Made by a program: the position numbers and the translations under genes
The notes under the pieces: generated by a model
What the model saw: the letters and a program-made list of their open reading frames with translations, nothing else
The model's database searches: none
What the model was told of the DNA's origin: nothing
Shown here: one piece after another, positions 22,703 to 33,913 of the stretch
Layout: every line of letters begins with the position of its first letter
Numbering within the stretch: position 1 is the first letter of the stretch
From: Glutinoglossum americanum
Taxonomy: Eukaryota > Ascomycota > Geoglossomycetes > Geoglossales > Geoglossaceae
NCBI GenBank assembly: GCA_020080175.1
Contig: JAGHQL010000003.1
Coordinates: 1 to 64,000, forward strand
Reading direction: 5' to 3'
DNA length: 64,000 bases

Positions 22703-23658
22703 TTAGCTCTTGAAGATAGCCTCGTTCTCCTGTTGAGCCTTAAGGAACGCTTCCTTGAAGAGGTTGGCATCTATACGACGGGTCATTAGCAATCTGACTA
22801 GAGGTTGCCACAGCAAGGGTCAAGGAACTTACTATCACTATTGGCGAAGCGAATGGCAAGCGTCTGGGCCTCGGGTTCACCCTCGCTGACATCTGCAGCA
22901 GCGTTCCAAACCCAGCTTCGATCGCTGCCGACATTGGGTGAGAGTTTCATATCTGGTACGACTAGAGGTAGGTGAGCAGATTAGAGCAAACACAAAAGTA
23001 GTCTGAATGGAGATATACCATAATGATTGGCGCAGACTTTCAGGGTTTTGTCTCTCCTCATGACCAATCTAGTTTTGCCATTTTCCCTATGCTTCAAAAG
23101 CCTCACATCGCCAGTTCCACGTTCTTTCCACTCGCGGTTATCACGGTCGAACTTGAAGAGTTTGGCGCGCATCTTGAAAGTTTGCTCCTCCTGTTCCTCG
23201 TTGGTCTTCACCTCGACCTTCTCTGTCAGGAGAACGACAGGCTCGTAATGGGCATCTGGCTCATGTGCTTCGGGGGACTCGTCCTAAGCAGTGTAAAAAA
23301 AAAAAGGTTAATGAAATCGCATCTAGTGAGCAATGGAGCAATGGGTAGAACAAACATCTTCGGCTTTGGCCTTGGCCTTGGAAGATCCAGACCTATCATT
23401 TTCTTCCTCTTCAGTTGCTTCTTTCTTTTTGCTCCCTCCGCCAAACATGCTGAAAATGTTCTCGTTACCGGTGGAGGTCGCAGGTGCTACCGCGTCAGTT
23501 GCACTCTCGGGTGCCACGCCTTCCGTGGGTTCATTCCCGACATCAGAAACGGCCGTTTGCTCTTCAGGTACAGCACCGGTGACGATTGCTTCATCGGCTT
23601 TAGGTTCAGCTATTGCCGGATCAGCAATGTCCGGTTTTGCTTCAGTGTGCTCAGCCAT
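22703..23658 (-). CDS. yrb1: Ran-binding protein 1 (Yrb1 type)
   Basis: Binds Ran-GTP and, together with RanGAP, releases export complexes at the cytoplasmic side of the nuclear pore. Exons 23658-23356, 23283-23019, 22961-22833 and 22770-22703 give 254 aa. Residues 1-110 are Ala/Glu/Pro-rich and disordered, with [12 protein letters not shown]. The Ran-binding domain follows, with [87 protein letters not shown] and a final helix ending EAIFKS. The order of elements and the size match fungal RanBP1; a nucleoporin Ran-binding domain would be flanked by FG repeats, which are absent. Confidence 0.95.
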
Positions 23659-24172
23659 CTTGGAGAGTATTCCTGGAGGAGATAGAGTCTTGTGGTTGGA
23701 TATTCAGCAAGATCGCTGCACTGTGGGCGGTATAGACAAGTGGGGGTGAGTGAGTTATGTAGCGGGGGAGAACGTTGGGAAAATGTATGGAATGCTTGTG
23801 GTGCTGGGTGCTGTCTTGGCAGCGATGCTAGCCGAAGTCAGGGAAGTCCCTGTTCAACTTGTAGATTAGACAATCAGGTCAACATTGAGGGAACAGAGTA
23901 GTTATGACAAAAGTTCGATATAAATTTATTCGTTAATTCACAGTACATAGTGTTAAAAAACAATAGCTCCGTCCGTAGTTCCCATCCTTGCCTACTCCTG
24001 TCCAGCACCATAACGGGTTACAAATAGCCACATCAACCTCTCTCTCACGTGCTTGTGACATGCTTCTCAGGACTGAATAGGCTAGGCAACCGACTCGAAA
24101 GAAAGAACAACAGAGGAAAGTTTCCAAAGCCGTAAGTTAACATCCGGGAAAAGCTGTGGATGGCGGGGTGGG
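23659..24172. other. Spacer between the orphan membrane protein and RanBP1
   Basis: Should hold the RanBP1 promoter and the 3' end of the next minus-strand gene. No supported frame or RNA gene. Confidence 0.5.
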
Positions 24173-26731
24173 TCATCTTCGGCCTCTGCAACCCTTCCTG
24201 CATGCCCTCTTTTCCCTCCTATCCGCACGCCGTGCTGTCCGTCTGGCATCTCTCTTGTCTGAATCCTTTGTCCAGAGGCTTCGCGCTTGTAACTGGGCCT
24301 TTCGCAAACTCTCTAATTCTCCCAAGCTTGTGAGGCTTCTCGTTGCCCGGTATAATCTCTTGGCTTGCCTAGGGATCGTGTCGGAGAGTTCTTTGGCGTG
24401 CACCGCCAACTCCGATGCGATCCGACCTTGCCTCGAAACGCTTTCTGACAATTGCTTTGCCTTGGAGACTACTAACTCCTGAGTTTCCGCCACTCTTTTC
24501 CTTGCCTCTTGTGAGGCCTTACCCATAGCTTTCCGCGCGTCTACAGCCGCTTGACCGATGGCAGTTTGTAGGCCGTCTTGAGCATATCTCACATCTTTCT
24601 GTAGTTCTTCTGAAAAAGCTCGAACAGCTTTCCTCAAGCCCCACACCTTCAGCCATGGAGTGCCGAAGTCTAACTCAAAAGTCTGCTCCATTGTGGGCTT
24701 TGATTTGGTCCAAACAGACACATTCATAGTCCCATAGGCATCCTCCCTCTCTAACTTGAGGGTATACGCTCCCTCGAATAACTTCGATAGTCTTACGTCA
24801 ACGACTCTATCGTTTCTAGTGACCCTGACAAAAATTTTAGGTGGCTTCTTGAGAAGCGTGAAACGGCGTGGTGGTCGTAGTATCATGTGGCTATCACCGA
24901 TAATATGAAGCTTGAATTTGTCGGAATCGTTTAAAGCTGTGAGCGGCGGGTTGAATAGTATATCAATAAAGTTGAGATTTGGATTGGCAACGCTATTGGA
25001 CATCGGCTGGCCGGTTTCCGAGGATGGTGCTACGTTAGCATCACGCGGCTGAGGAAATAGCATGGTGGAGGGAGCTGTTGCAGTCGTCGCTCCCGTTACG
25101 GAGGATGCCGGGGTCGAGACCAGTTGGATGTAGCTCTCCGGCCCCCTGCTACGTGACCACCAAGACGCCGGGGCGGATCCGTCAGGGTTCGGGGAGAGAG
25201 CAGCTGTGGCTAGAACGAGTGCAAAAAGGCCAATAACCAAGGAAGCAAGCCAAAACCTTCCGCTTTTCCGTTCGCGCAAAAACTCTAGGCTTTGAGAAAG
25301 CCAGTGCGAATACGGAGACATCTTGATATACTTAGTGATGAGGTTTTGCGGTGATGAAGTTTGTTGGTTATCTGAAGGTTGCAGAGCATCCCTGCCAGCA
25401 TGAAGCCCCGTCAGGCAAGCTAAATTCCTATTCATCTGTCTTGCGTCGATGTTTAAGAAGGTTGATAGGTCAATTGGTAACCTCTTGAGCACACGATTTC
25501 CTGGCAAGGTGGCGCTGCGAGATTCAAGGCACATATGAACACTGCGGGTGTCAAGCGTGTAACTCTCAACGGGTCTGCCGTAAAGGGGATTTTGGGAGAT
25601 AACAATGGCTGGAACAGCGTGTCGAGCCATAAAGGACCTTGTGTATAGGCGGGTCTGACGCGCCGTGATGTTGTCGTCATCCGAGCAGTAGAATACCGCG
25701 AGGTGCGGCAGTTTCCAGTAAGTGGGTGACTCGAGGTGAAACCCAGAGTCATCGCATCTCGACCGATACCAGAAACTATTGTTTAAGTGTAGCGTGAGGG
25801 TGTCTGGCTTTCCGTGGGTCTTCGTAGTCCTTGCGTGGGTACATTCGTCTACCACGAGCTCAAGCCCAAAGGAGTCTATCAGCTCAACCTCAGGTGAGCC
25901 ACTGCTCCCAAAGGATGATATTGGAACAACATTGAACCTGGACGAGCGTCGATGGCTGGTCTCAGCCATAGGAACCGCAAGAGATGCTCCAATCTTTGAT
26001 ATGATTTCTCCCTTCGCCGTCGGGCTCCCGACATAGAGAACACGGAAGGGTTCATCTATCGCTAAACCCCGCTTGGCCATGGTCTGTCGTACAGTCGCAG
26101 CAACGCGAGTGGGAGGATCTGCGGTGCGTACATACTTGAGGATCTCGAAGGTCTGCTGTTCGCTGAAATTGCAAACAGTATGCGTAACGGAGACTTGTTC
26201 TCCGAGGAAGGCTGGCTCTTCGAACTCGATTGGTGGCGTAGATGGCCGCTCACCTCCCCTCAAAGTAACACCACTTGAGGATGCTTCCCTAGTGGGTGCG
26301 TCCCGGTCGAGGCCGCAGAACTCAGGGATACCATGAGTCTCTAGATGAGAGTCAGAACGGCTCGAGGTTGATGCGGTTTCTTCACTAGCTTCCGTGCCTG
26401 TAAGACTCGTAACGTCGTCGACTCCGTGGTCATCTAGAGAGGCCACAGAATCTGTGTTATCATCTCGATCCTCATCGTCTGAGGTGAGGATGGTAGAGTC
26501 CGTAAGAATTTCGTATGCGCTGTCGCCTAGCGAGCTGGCGTTGTCGTCAGAGAGTATATCCGAACGTCCAGACATAATCGATGATGAAAGTGAAGGCAAG
26601 CTCTCAGAGTCGACCTCAAGCGAAAGGATGGGATAGTGAAATGTAATTAAGCTGTCGGTGTCGTTTTCTGTACCGAAACTCTGCATACTGGTCAGCTGCG
26701 ATGCTTGGAGTCTAGACGATGACGATGTCAT
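24173..26731 (-). CDS. Orphan single-span membrane protein, 852 aa
   Basis: One intronless frame with an ATG at 26731. I do not recognise the family. Residues 1-170 are Ser/Asp-rich and disordered. Residues from about 185 to 450 look like a folded alpha/beta domain: a strand-loop VLYVGSPTAKGEIISKIG at 231 recalls a P-loop but lacks the GK[ST] signature, and later PHLAVFYCSDDDN and VPAIVISQNPLYGRP resemble alternating buried strands. One hydrophobic span lies at about 492-512 (FWLASLVIGLFALVLATAAL). After it comes a globular stretch (LKVWGLRKAVRAFSEELQKD) and a long Ala/Lys/Glu/Gln heptad-like helix from about 710 to 830, ending in a very basic tail RREKRACRKGCRGRR. There is no obvious signal peptide. 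A membrane-anchored cytosolic regulator is possible but unproven. Confidence 0.8.
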   Translation of the reverse strand: MTSSSSRLQASQLTSMQSFGTENDTDSLITFHYPILSLEVDSESLPSLSSSIMSGRSDILSDDNASSLGDSAYEILTDSTILTSDDEDRDDNTDSVASLDDHGVDDVTSLTGTEASEETASTSSRSDSHLETHGIPEFCGLDRDAPTREASSSGVTLRGGERPSTPPIEFEEPAFLGEQVSVTHTVCNFSEQQTFEILKYVRTADPPTRVAATVRQTMAKRGLAIDEPFRVLYVGSPTAKGEIISKIGASLAVPMAETSHRRSSRFNVVPISSFGSSGSPEVELIDSFGLELVVDECTHARTTKTHGKPDTLTLHLNNSFWYRSRCDDSGFHLESPTYWKLPHLAVFYCSDDDNITARQTRLYTRSFMARHAVPAIVISQNPLYGRPVESYTLDTRSVHMCLESRSATLPGNRVLKRLPIDLSTFLNIDARQMNRNLACLTGLHAGRDALQPSDNQQTSSPQNLITKYIKMSPYSHWLSQSLEFLRERKSGRFWLASLVIGLFALVLATAALSPNPDGSAPASWWSRSRGPESYIQLVSTPASSVTGATTATAPSTMLFPQPRDANVAPSSETGQPMSNSVANPNLNFIDILFNPPLTALNDSDKFKLHIIGDSHMILRPPRRFTLLKKPPKIFVRVTRNDRVVDVRLSKLFEGAYTLKLEREDAYGTMNVSVWTKSKPTMEQTFELDFGTPWLKVWGLRKAVRAFSEELQKDVRYAQDGLQTAIGQAAVDARKAMGKASQEARKRVAETQELVVSKAKQLSESVSRQGRIASELAVHAKELSDTIPRQAKRLYRATRSLTSLGELESLRKAQLQARSLWTKDSDKRDARRTARRADRREKRACRKGCRGRR

Positions 26732-27940
26732 GCGGCTTGTTGAGGTTCGAGCGGGACATCCGAGAAGTAGAAAGTGAGATGAAAAGAGAATAAAGGTATA
26801 GAGAGAGGCCTTATCCGGTCCCAGAGAAAGAGAAGAGAAGCCTCACTTCATGGACTCTTCAGTATCGGGGCGGTACCCAAGCTAAAATATCTGTCTTACA
26901 AGGTATTTCTTCGCGAGGCCGTAGTCGGCTATGACTCGACGGATTAGAACAGCAAGGCCACGATGCGTTAACTCCGGCTGCAGTGGATTTTGAAAAGCCT
27001 GTCGGTGCTTCTAATCGTGAGCATTTGCATCAAATCATAAGCTCTGGTTGCGTGATGAAAGAGGATAGCGAGAGCGTCTTGATTCTTGATCCTTTTCGTG
27101 TGAGGAGGGGTAACAATCCTATGAGAGTAATTTAGGTCTTAGGCAGTCGTTCTGGGATGTCTCGGTCACCCCGCGCTAGAGGCTGCGCTAAACCTTTCCT
27201 TATCAACCACTTTTTATCCCAAGATGATTTAGACGCAGTTTATGCACTGCGCATTTGTGCATTATGTTATACCCATATCTCGCGAGTAGCCGATAAACTT
27301 CGACTCAGGACTGTGCGGAGTTCAATATGACTATTTACGTTTACGATAAGGCCCTGAGAGATCTCATATTAGGATAGTATGGGAATGAGTATGTCGTTCC
27401 TCACTCCATATGACTACTGTACATACATATCGTACTATATGGCTCAATCTAACCTCAGACAGCTCTGTACCAGTTCAGGCGAACCGGAGCGGCTGCCTTG
27501 TGGCCATTCGTGCAACCAGACGCCCGCAGCCTGTAACTGGCTCTTTATATCCTCATGGAGAGATGGGAAATCGTTGGTAACCGTGGTACTGCCATCGCAT
27601 GCGGCTTACCTCGAGTTGGTACCCACTTCCATCGCCAGGAACCTCTGACTGAATCTAGCTTCCCAGAAACACCCATAGGCTAGGGTAAAGAGAATAAAGC
27701 CACAGGTCAAGAAGATGAATGCGGCGCTTGCGCGAGAAATCAAACGGCTAGCGGGGTAGGCAAAAGACGAAACTCCGATATGCAAACCACAACTAGAACG
27801 GACAGAGGAAAAGGGCATCGTTCATATGAGAAGACATCCCTGAAATTCGACATGTTGATCGCTTAGTTCCTCAACCGCATCCCAACATAAGGCGGCGGAA
27901 ACAGGAGGCATATTAACACAAAAAAGGAAGCCCATGAAAT
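26732..27940. other. 1.2-kb spacer upstream of the orphan membrane protein
   Basis: Contains its likely promoter and the 3' region of the mannosyltransferase gene. Short frames at 27379-27648 (+) and 27606-27818 (-) show no family resemblance. Nothing else seen. Confidence 0.5.
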
Positions 27941-29691
27941 CTATGGAGACGCCCAACCACCAGCAACCTGAACCCATTCGGCAAGGCAGCTTCCCTGCTT
28001 GCCCTCTACGTCGGAGATGTCTGTATCACACTTGCACCTGCAACCAACGCCGTTCTCCTTCACAGGATCCCATTGGTCCCAGTATTCGTCTTCTTCCTTC
28101 CGCTTTTTCTCATCTGTGGTAGTTGTTTCTAGAAATGGTATCCTTGGAAGCTGCCGAGCCGGGGCGTTTGCGGGGCAGTGCTGGATGGTAGTGTGCCGAT
28201 AGCCAAAATCGCGGAAGTAATGGATATCTGCTGGAGAAAGTAAAGCCCCGGCAGCCAAGGAGTGGATTGGAGCATCTCCCCACTTGAAAGACCACCGCAG
28301 TTAGTGATTGGGCGTGATATTTACTGTAGTAGGAACGCTTACCCTCTCCATCCAAAACCCTCCGCTCCTATCCATCATTTCAAAGAAGTCTTCGTAGGCT
28401 TTGCTACGGAACCAATCTAGCCGAGCAATCTCAAAATTGCTCCAGAAATGGCACATATTGTATTTCTCTAACTCCATTGCTTCAGGATCAACGTCAGGCA
28501 ACATACCCCTGCCAGGGTCTGTTTTCAAGATTTCTTCGGGCAATGGTGCTTTATATTTCGGGTCATCGGTGGGTACAGACGTAGGCTTTTCGGGAGGAGG
28601 CTCGATAAACATCTCCCATAGACCCTTCGACGTGAGGTTATTGAGTCGCTTGTAGGCGGAAGCGTAGCGGAAAATATTCGGTACCGTCTCCTTCAGCTCT
28701 TTGACGGCAATTGTAAACCCGTAAGTTTTATTTGCTTCCGCCATCTTAAGAAAGGGGTCGCTGGGATAGTTCAGTAGTAATCTTTGGTGAGAAGAGCAAA
28801 GGAAGCTCACTATGTAATATCACAAAAGTACTTGATCTCTGGTTCCAAGCGCCAATACCATTCATACTTTTGAAGCAACTCATGCTTGTAAAAGAACCTG
28901 TTAACCCCATTAGCCGCTGAATTAGTTAATACTGTCTGATGCAACATGGTGCATACCCAGAGTAGAACCGGCACATGTGATGGTAGCTTTCCATACCACC
29001 ATACATAATCGCCTGGTCTCCTTGCTTGGCAACCCCTTCTTTTGCGACTGCTACATCGACCCAGTCTGGATATCCCCACATGCTAGGATCTATCTTACCA
29101 AATTCTACTTTGCTGTTTGTGTGGTTGATGACAGACTCCTTGAAAGCGGTATCGAAGTCTCCGTCATTAAGGAATACGTATGGGTAATTGAACCAACGGT
29201 TGAAGTGTCTTTCGATCGACTTGATGGACTGAAGCACCCCATCTAACTCCTTATTTCTTGCCAACACCACGAATGCTGCATTTTGCCGCGGGTGCTGAGT
29301 TTGCGGCTCTAAACAACCTGTAACAAATACTTTGTCGTATGCTTCGCTTATCTTTCTGGGGATAGTAGAAGCGTAAGCAGATGCCAAACCCGGATATCGA
29401 TCTTACGATTACTGACCTAATGGATGGGGGAGATCCAGCAGGCAAAAGTATCCTTCCTGGGGACGATGGATGCCGGATAAAGAGTATGATAACAAGTGCG
29501 ACGACTATACATGGAAAAAGTAGAACAACGCCCAGAGGAATTGAGATAGACGAATTGCCTTTCAGGCGTATTCGCCGTCGAAAAAATGACATTCGTTGTG
29601 TGAGGCGGCCTTTCTCTCGTGATAGGTCATCGAGGCTTGGTAGCCAAGGTGAGGAATACATCCCCTTGACGAGATTTCGAACTAGTCCCAT
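27941..29691 (-). CDS. KTR/Kre2 family alpha-1,2-mannosyltransferase (GT15)
   Basis: Type II Golgi enzyme that transfers mannose from GDP-mannose to O- and N-linked glycans of cell-wall and secreted proteins. Exons 29691-29417, 29355-28957, 28897-28811, 28760-28343 and 28282-27941 give 506 aa. The cytosolic tail (1-49) is basic, the signal anchor is at about 50-72 (SIPLGVVLLFPCIVVALVII), then a Pro/Ser stem and the catalytic domain: NAAFVVLARNKELDGVLQSI, FNYPYVFLNDGDFD, YWRLEPEIKYFCDI and the family signature YNMCHFWSNFEIARLDWF, followed by GGFWMERWGDAPIHS across the last splice. The C-terminal Cys-rich segment (CRCKCDTDISD) is typical. Which KTR member it is cannot be told by eye. Confidence 0.94.
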
Positions 29692-30585
29692 CGCTGTAGA
29701 GCGCCGAAGGAGTGGAGTAAGATGCCAGGAGTAGCCTCTCCACAGCGTGGACCAGGCTGTTGTTTAGATTCTGGCAACAGGGTCTTTTCGAGCTGGCCGG
29801 CGCGTGCTCAACAGAACCAGACAGTGAGCTTCTTTCCAAGCCCCGAAATCTCTTCCTTCAGTGGTAATGAGCGGCTGGAGAGCTCTCCAGAGTAGACTCG
29901 TCGAGCCAGCCGGTGCTGTGCTATATCCCTATCCGCCAGGCGACCGACGGCGAGACGAATTGGCCACTTTCTTCAAAGTTGTCGTGGGTTGGCGACAGGA
30001 AAGGTGCCTAAAGCTGGCAATAGAGGCGATAGGAGGCGTGTTTTCAACGAAGAGGCTTTCTCAGGGATTAGAGCCGAGAACAATTTTGGCGACAGAGTAA
30101 CCCAAGCCGAACACCTCGCGTAGAGTGACTTCCACTCAGCATGAGCCTCGCGAATAAAGTTGCGAAAGAACCTTGAGTGTCAGAAAGATAGGAAAAAAAA
30201 CGGGCAGGAATTATACTTGGAGACCTCACTCTGTGAGATGCTTAGGATGCTCGGACACTAGGGCGGCGAGCTTTTACGGAATTAGATAGGGGAAGAACCG
30301 CCAAGAGCCACTTATCAAATAGCTTAGTGTACTTTGCAGACCTGATCGTATGCAAAAAATGGGGCTTTTTTCAGTCACTAGAACTCGTGCGGCAACCCAC
30401 GCCAACCAACTCGAACTCCAATTTGGATTGTTGTAGATAATAGATCGGGAGAGTTATTTATCACGCGTTTTCATTCATTGGCTAGGCGATTTGTAGTCAA
30501 CACCTGTCAAGTTTGGGACGCAGGAACCGACTTTCAGTGGGTCACGTTTTCACACCTCCGCATTGAGTTCACTCATAGGACGAAG
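29692..30585. other. Divergent promoter region of the mannosyltransferase and DUF4604 genes
   Basis: The start codons face away from each other across about 0.9 kb. No supported frame. No specific binding site was singled out. Confidence 0.5.
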
Positions 30586-31162
30586 ATGAGCTTTAATTCA
30601 AAAAATCTAGCATATGGTAAGCTCAAACGAGTGAAATGAGAACAGGGTCCTAACTGCGAGTCTAGAGTTGAAGGAACCTAGTTTTCTTCGAAAATTGAGG
30701 AACCAACAGGGCGGGGGCGATTCGCATCGCCATGAGAGACCGCTTGCCCGCCCCAAACGTGATAGAGATGGAGATGGGGATGATGAGCCTACATACGTGG
30801 ATGAGGAGAGCAACAACATTCTCTCAAAGGCCGAGTATGCTGCCTTACTTGGCAGTGAGGGGGGAGGAGGATCGAAGGTGGAATCACAGGTTACGGATAA
30901 CGCTGCGCACTCACACGGCGAGAAGGGAAAGATGGCGGATGGGAGTGAAGACACTAGTGCCAGCAAGGAAATTATTGCTGGGATTGGCGAACGAAAGAAG
31001 AGAAAGGCCGGAAAGACTGTTGGAGTTGAGCTTCAAAATGACGAGTCTGAGGGAGCTGATAAATCAAAAGTTGATAAGACGAAATCTGGAAACAAGCCTA
31101 AAAAGATGAAGAAAGTAAAACTCTCTTTCGAGGGTGACGAAGAAGGGTGGGAAAGAAAATAG
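30586..31162 (+). CDS. DUF4604 (KIAA1143-like) protein
   Basis: Exons 30586-30616 and 30666-31162, with a 49-nt intron, give 175 aa. Splicing restores the family start MSFNSKNLAYELKEPSFLRK, which is conserved from fungi to the human KIAA1143 protein. The rest is highly charged and likely disordered: a basic patch (HERPLARPKRDRDGD), a conserved YVDEESNNILSKAEYAALLG segment, and a Lys-rich tail ending KKVKLSFEGDEEGWERK. The function of the family is not established. It lies 325 bp upstream of PRP19 on the same strand; whether that reflects a shared role in RNA metabolism is speculation. Confidence 0.9.
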
Positions 31163-31487
31163 AACGTCGCACAAGAGACATGACCATTTTCGGTTAGAAT
31201 GAGGCTCGTGAAGGCTATGAAGCTGCCGGGTACCAAAAGGCACAAATCGAGATTGTCATAATACACGAAGCCGTAGGGCAGTGTTGAGCCTTTTCCTAAC
31301 ACAGATAATTCTTCAACCTCTATTAATTGACACACTTCTTACATATAGTTCATCAAATAGAACTATATTCATAATTCTACTCCTGTTTTATTGCCCTGTT
31401 TCACTTTCTGGTCGTCGGTGAAGCTGCTCCTTGCTCCTTACGCGTGCCATCTCTAAAATCGACAAAGCCATCCTCTCAAACGGCAGG
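31163..31487. other. Short spacer and PRP19 promoter
   Basis: Only 325 bp separate the DUF4604 stop from the PRP19 start. AT-rich in the middle. No further feature seen. Confidence 0.5.
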
Positions 31488-33162
31488 ATGCTATGCGCAA
31501 GTGAGTGATGATACTTTAAGCTAACCTGAGCTGAACTTCGTTAACTAATAGTATATAGTATCCGGAGAGACGCCTCAAGAGCCCGTAGCTTCGCGGAAAA
31601 GCGGTAAGTCAATGAAGCTCGACCGTTCATACCGCACACTAACACACCGCTCAGGGAATGTTTTCGAAAAGCGATTGATAGAAGCATATATTGCTGAGAA
31701 TGGAAAGGATCCTGTAACAGGCGAGGAGCTTGCTGTCGACGATCTAGTGGGTCTCAAATCCGCGCGCGTAGTCCGACCTCGCCCTCCAACCCTTACCTCC
31801 ATACCGTCTCTTCTCTCGATTTTCCAAAACGAATGGGATGCACTTGCTCTAGAGACATTCACCTTGAGGCGGCAACTTGCACAAACCCGTCAAGAGTTGA
31901 GCACGGCATTATATCAGCATGATGCAGCAGTGAGGGTCATCGCTAGGTTAACCCGCGAAAGAGATGAATCCAGAGAAGCGCTCTCAAAGATTACAATCAA
32001 TGCCGGTGGGACTGTTGGCAACGGAGATGAGATGCAGATCGATAGTCATGGCCTGCCCGAGGCCATTGCGGCTAAGATTGATTCGACCCAAGAAAAGTAT
32101 GTATCAGCTGAAACAACCATTCAGTGTTCACCTTCGAGGCTTGTTATTTATTTCACTCATTTATAGGCTGTCTAAATCTCGTCGAAAACGACCAATACCT
32201 CAGGACTGGGCGGATTCTGAGATCATCCAATCGTTTACAACCATCGAAACATCCGAAGCTTTATATCCAGGTTCAAAGTCCATCGCTATTGATATATCGG
32301 GTGATCTTGCACTCGTTGGCGGAACGGATGGAATTGCTGGTTTATACTCTATTTCGCAGAAAAGGCTCGTCCAGGTCCTGAATGGTGGCGACGGCGCTAT
32401 TATAGACATGACATGGTGGGGAAATCGTGCAGTATTCTCTACATCTTCCGGCACAGTTAAAATTTTCGATGTCAATGGAGCTGGAGTTGCAAGTTTCAAC
32501 TCCCATGCTGGCGAGGTCACCGCATTGGCTTTGCATCCTAGCGGGGAGATATTGGCTTCCGTTGGTGTCGACAAGAGCTATGTTCTCTATGATCTTTCGA
32601 GTTTGAAACCCGTATCTCAGGTTTTCACCGATTCAGGTAGCTATGATATCCGTGACTAATTGACTTGAATGTCATTGCTAATAGGGATACCCTTGCAGGA
32701 CTAAGTGCCGCTGGCTTTCATCCTGATGGTCATCTATTTGCCGCTGGAGGGGAGGATGGACAGATTAAAATTTTTAATGTCAATTCTGGGACTAGCGCTG
32801 CCAATTTTGACTCCGCAGGGCCGATACAAGCCCTATCATTCTCTGAAAACGGCACTTGGCTAGCAGCTGTGGTTAGGGGGCAAACAAGTGTGACAATCTG
32901 GGATCTACGCAAAGCTGCCCAGACAAAGGTATTGGAACTTGGAAGCAATGTACACAGTATAAGATGGGATTATACAGGGCAATTCTTGGCCGCGGTAGGA
33001 CCCAGCGGCATCTCGGTTCAGCAATACACCAGATCAACGAAAGAATGGTCAGAGCCCTTTCGAAGTGCTGTTTCTGCGGTTGCTGTTCAGTGGGGACCAA
33101 GAGCGCGGAGCTTGATATCGGTTGGTGCGGCTGGGGTGGTGACAGTTTTGGGATCTCAGTAG
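31488..33162 (+). CDS. prp19: Pre-mRNA-processing factor 19, U-box ubiquitin ligase
   Basis: Core of the NineTeen complex that activates the spliceosome through non-degradative ubiquitination. Exons 31488-31500, 31559-31603, 31655-32096, 32167-32636 and 32699-33162 give 477 aa. The first exon codes for four residues and joins to give MLCAISGETPQEPVASRKSG, the conserved U-box start; the U-box runs to about residue 55 (VFEKRLIEAYIAENGKDPVT). A helical tetramerisation region follows (WDALALETFTLRRQLAQTRQ), then a nuclear-signal-like KSRRKRPIPQDW and a WD40 propeller (AGEVTALALHPSGEILASVG, SAAGFHPDGHLFAAGGEDGQ) to the stop. Five exons with an unusually short first one are recovered only by splicing by phase. 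Confidence 0.95.
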
Positions 33163-33263
33163 GAACGGATACTAGTACCCAGGGCAATAGTAATAGTGAG
33201 TCCTGACATGTTGCAATGCTGAGACCAAAAATCGAGAGGGATTTGTATCTACGACCTGTATTT

Positions 33264-33913
33264 CTAAATAAGAGAGATTTGAAATACTGCGTTCATCGTG
33301 CTGGGGTAGACGAATAGTGTGGCTGGTGTGAAGAAAGGAGGGAGTATGAGACATCCATATTTGTAAGTAAACTTGGTGCACTCGATCTCGTAATGTCCAA
33401 GACCTTACCAGGCAAACAGTGCCATCACAGACTCTATCCTGAACTTCCGGAGCATTTCAATATTCGGCAAGGAAAAGACGGAAGCGTCGGCGCCAAAAGC
33501 TGCGTTAAGGCCCTTGATAGACATCTCCACCCTTTTTACTGATCTCCATAGCCATTGTGTGTAAGAGAGCCACACTTTTGCCGTAAGAGCTATCTGAGAC
33601 AAGAAGGCAAAAGCAGTGCCCGATCTCAACATGGAAGTGTTGGTTACTCCGAGCAAAAATAACCCTGTTCTCTGCAAAAAGCAGTGATGTCGGGGATAGG
33701 GATGCCGCTCGCCTTATATTACTCACCGCTTCTGCACTCGCGATATAAGCGCTCTATCTCTGCTAATGTTTACCGTCAGTCGAAGGGACCTGGGCGGTGT
33801 AAAACATGGCCATAAAGCCCTAAGGTGCTCTAAGCCTGAATTTCTCGAAGAGATTTGGCTAGTCGTATTACCTTTGGAGGGCCGCTTTGTTTACGCTGTA
33901 TCAAATGTGGCAT
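33264..33913 (-). pseudogene. Probable truncated relic of a multi-span fungal membrane protein
   Basis: On the minus strand, 33405-33677 encodes hydrophobic helices in the order expected for the N-terminal part of large fungal membrane proteins of unknown function: RSGTAFAFLSQIALTAKVWL, SYTQWLWRSVKRVEMSIKGL, then LNAAFGADASVFSLPNIEML and RKFRIESVMALFAW. A separate frame just downstream continues with PPFFTPATLFVYPST, which resembles the usual next element, but I cannot join the two with good splice sites of compatible phase. Upstream, MPHLIQRKQSGPPK (from 33913) and GFMAMFYTAQVPSTDGK could be first exons, again with a stop between. The protein would need several hundred more residues, yet the opposite-strand PRP19 stop lies about 100 bp beyond. 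I infer a truncated, decayed gene; a small intact gene with odd splicing is the alternative. Confidence 0.35.
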
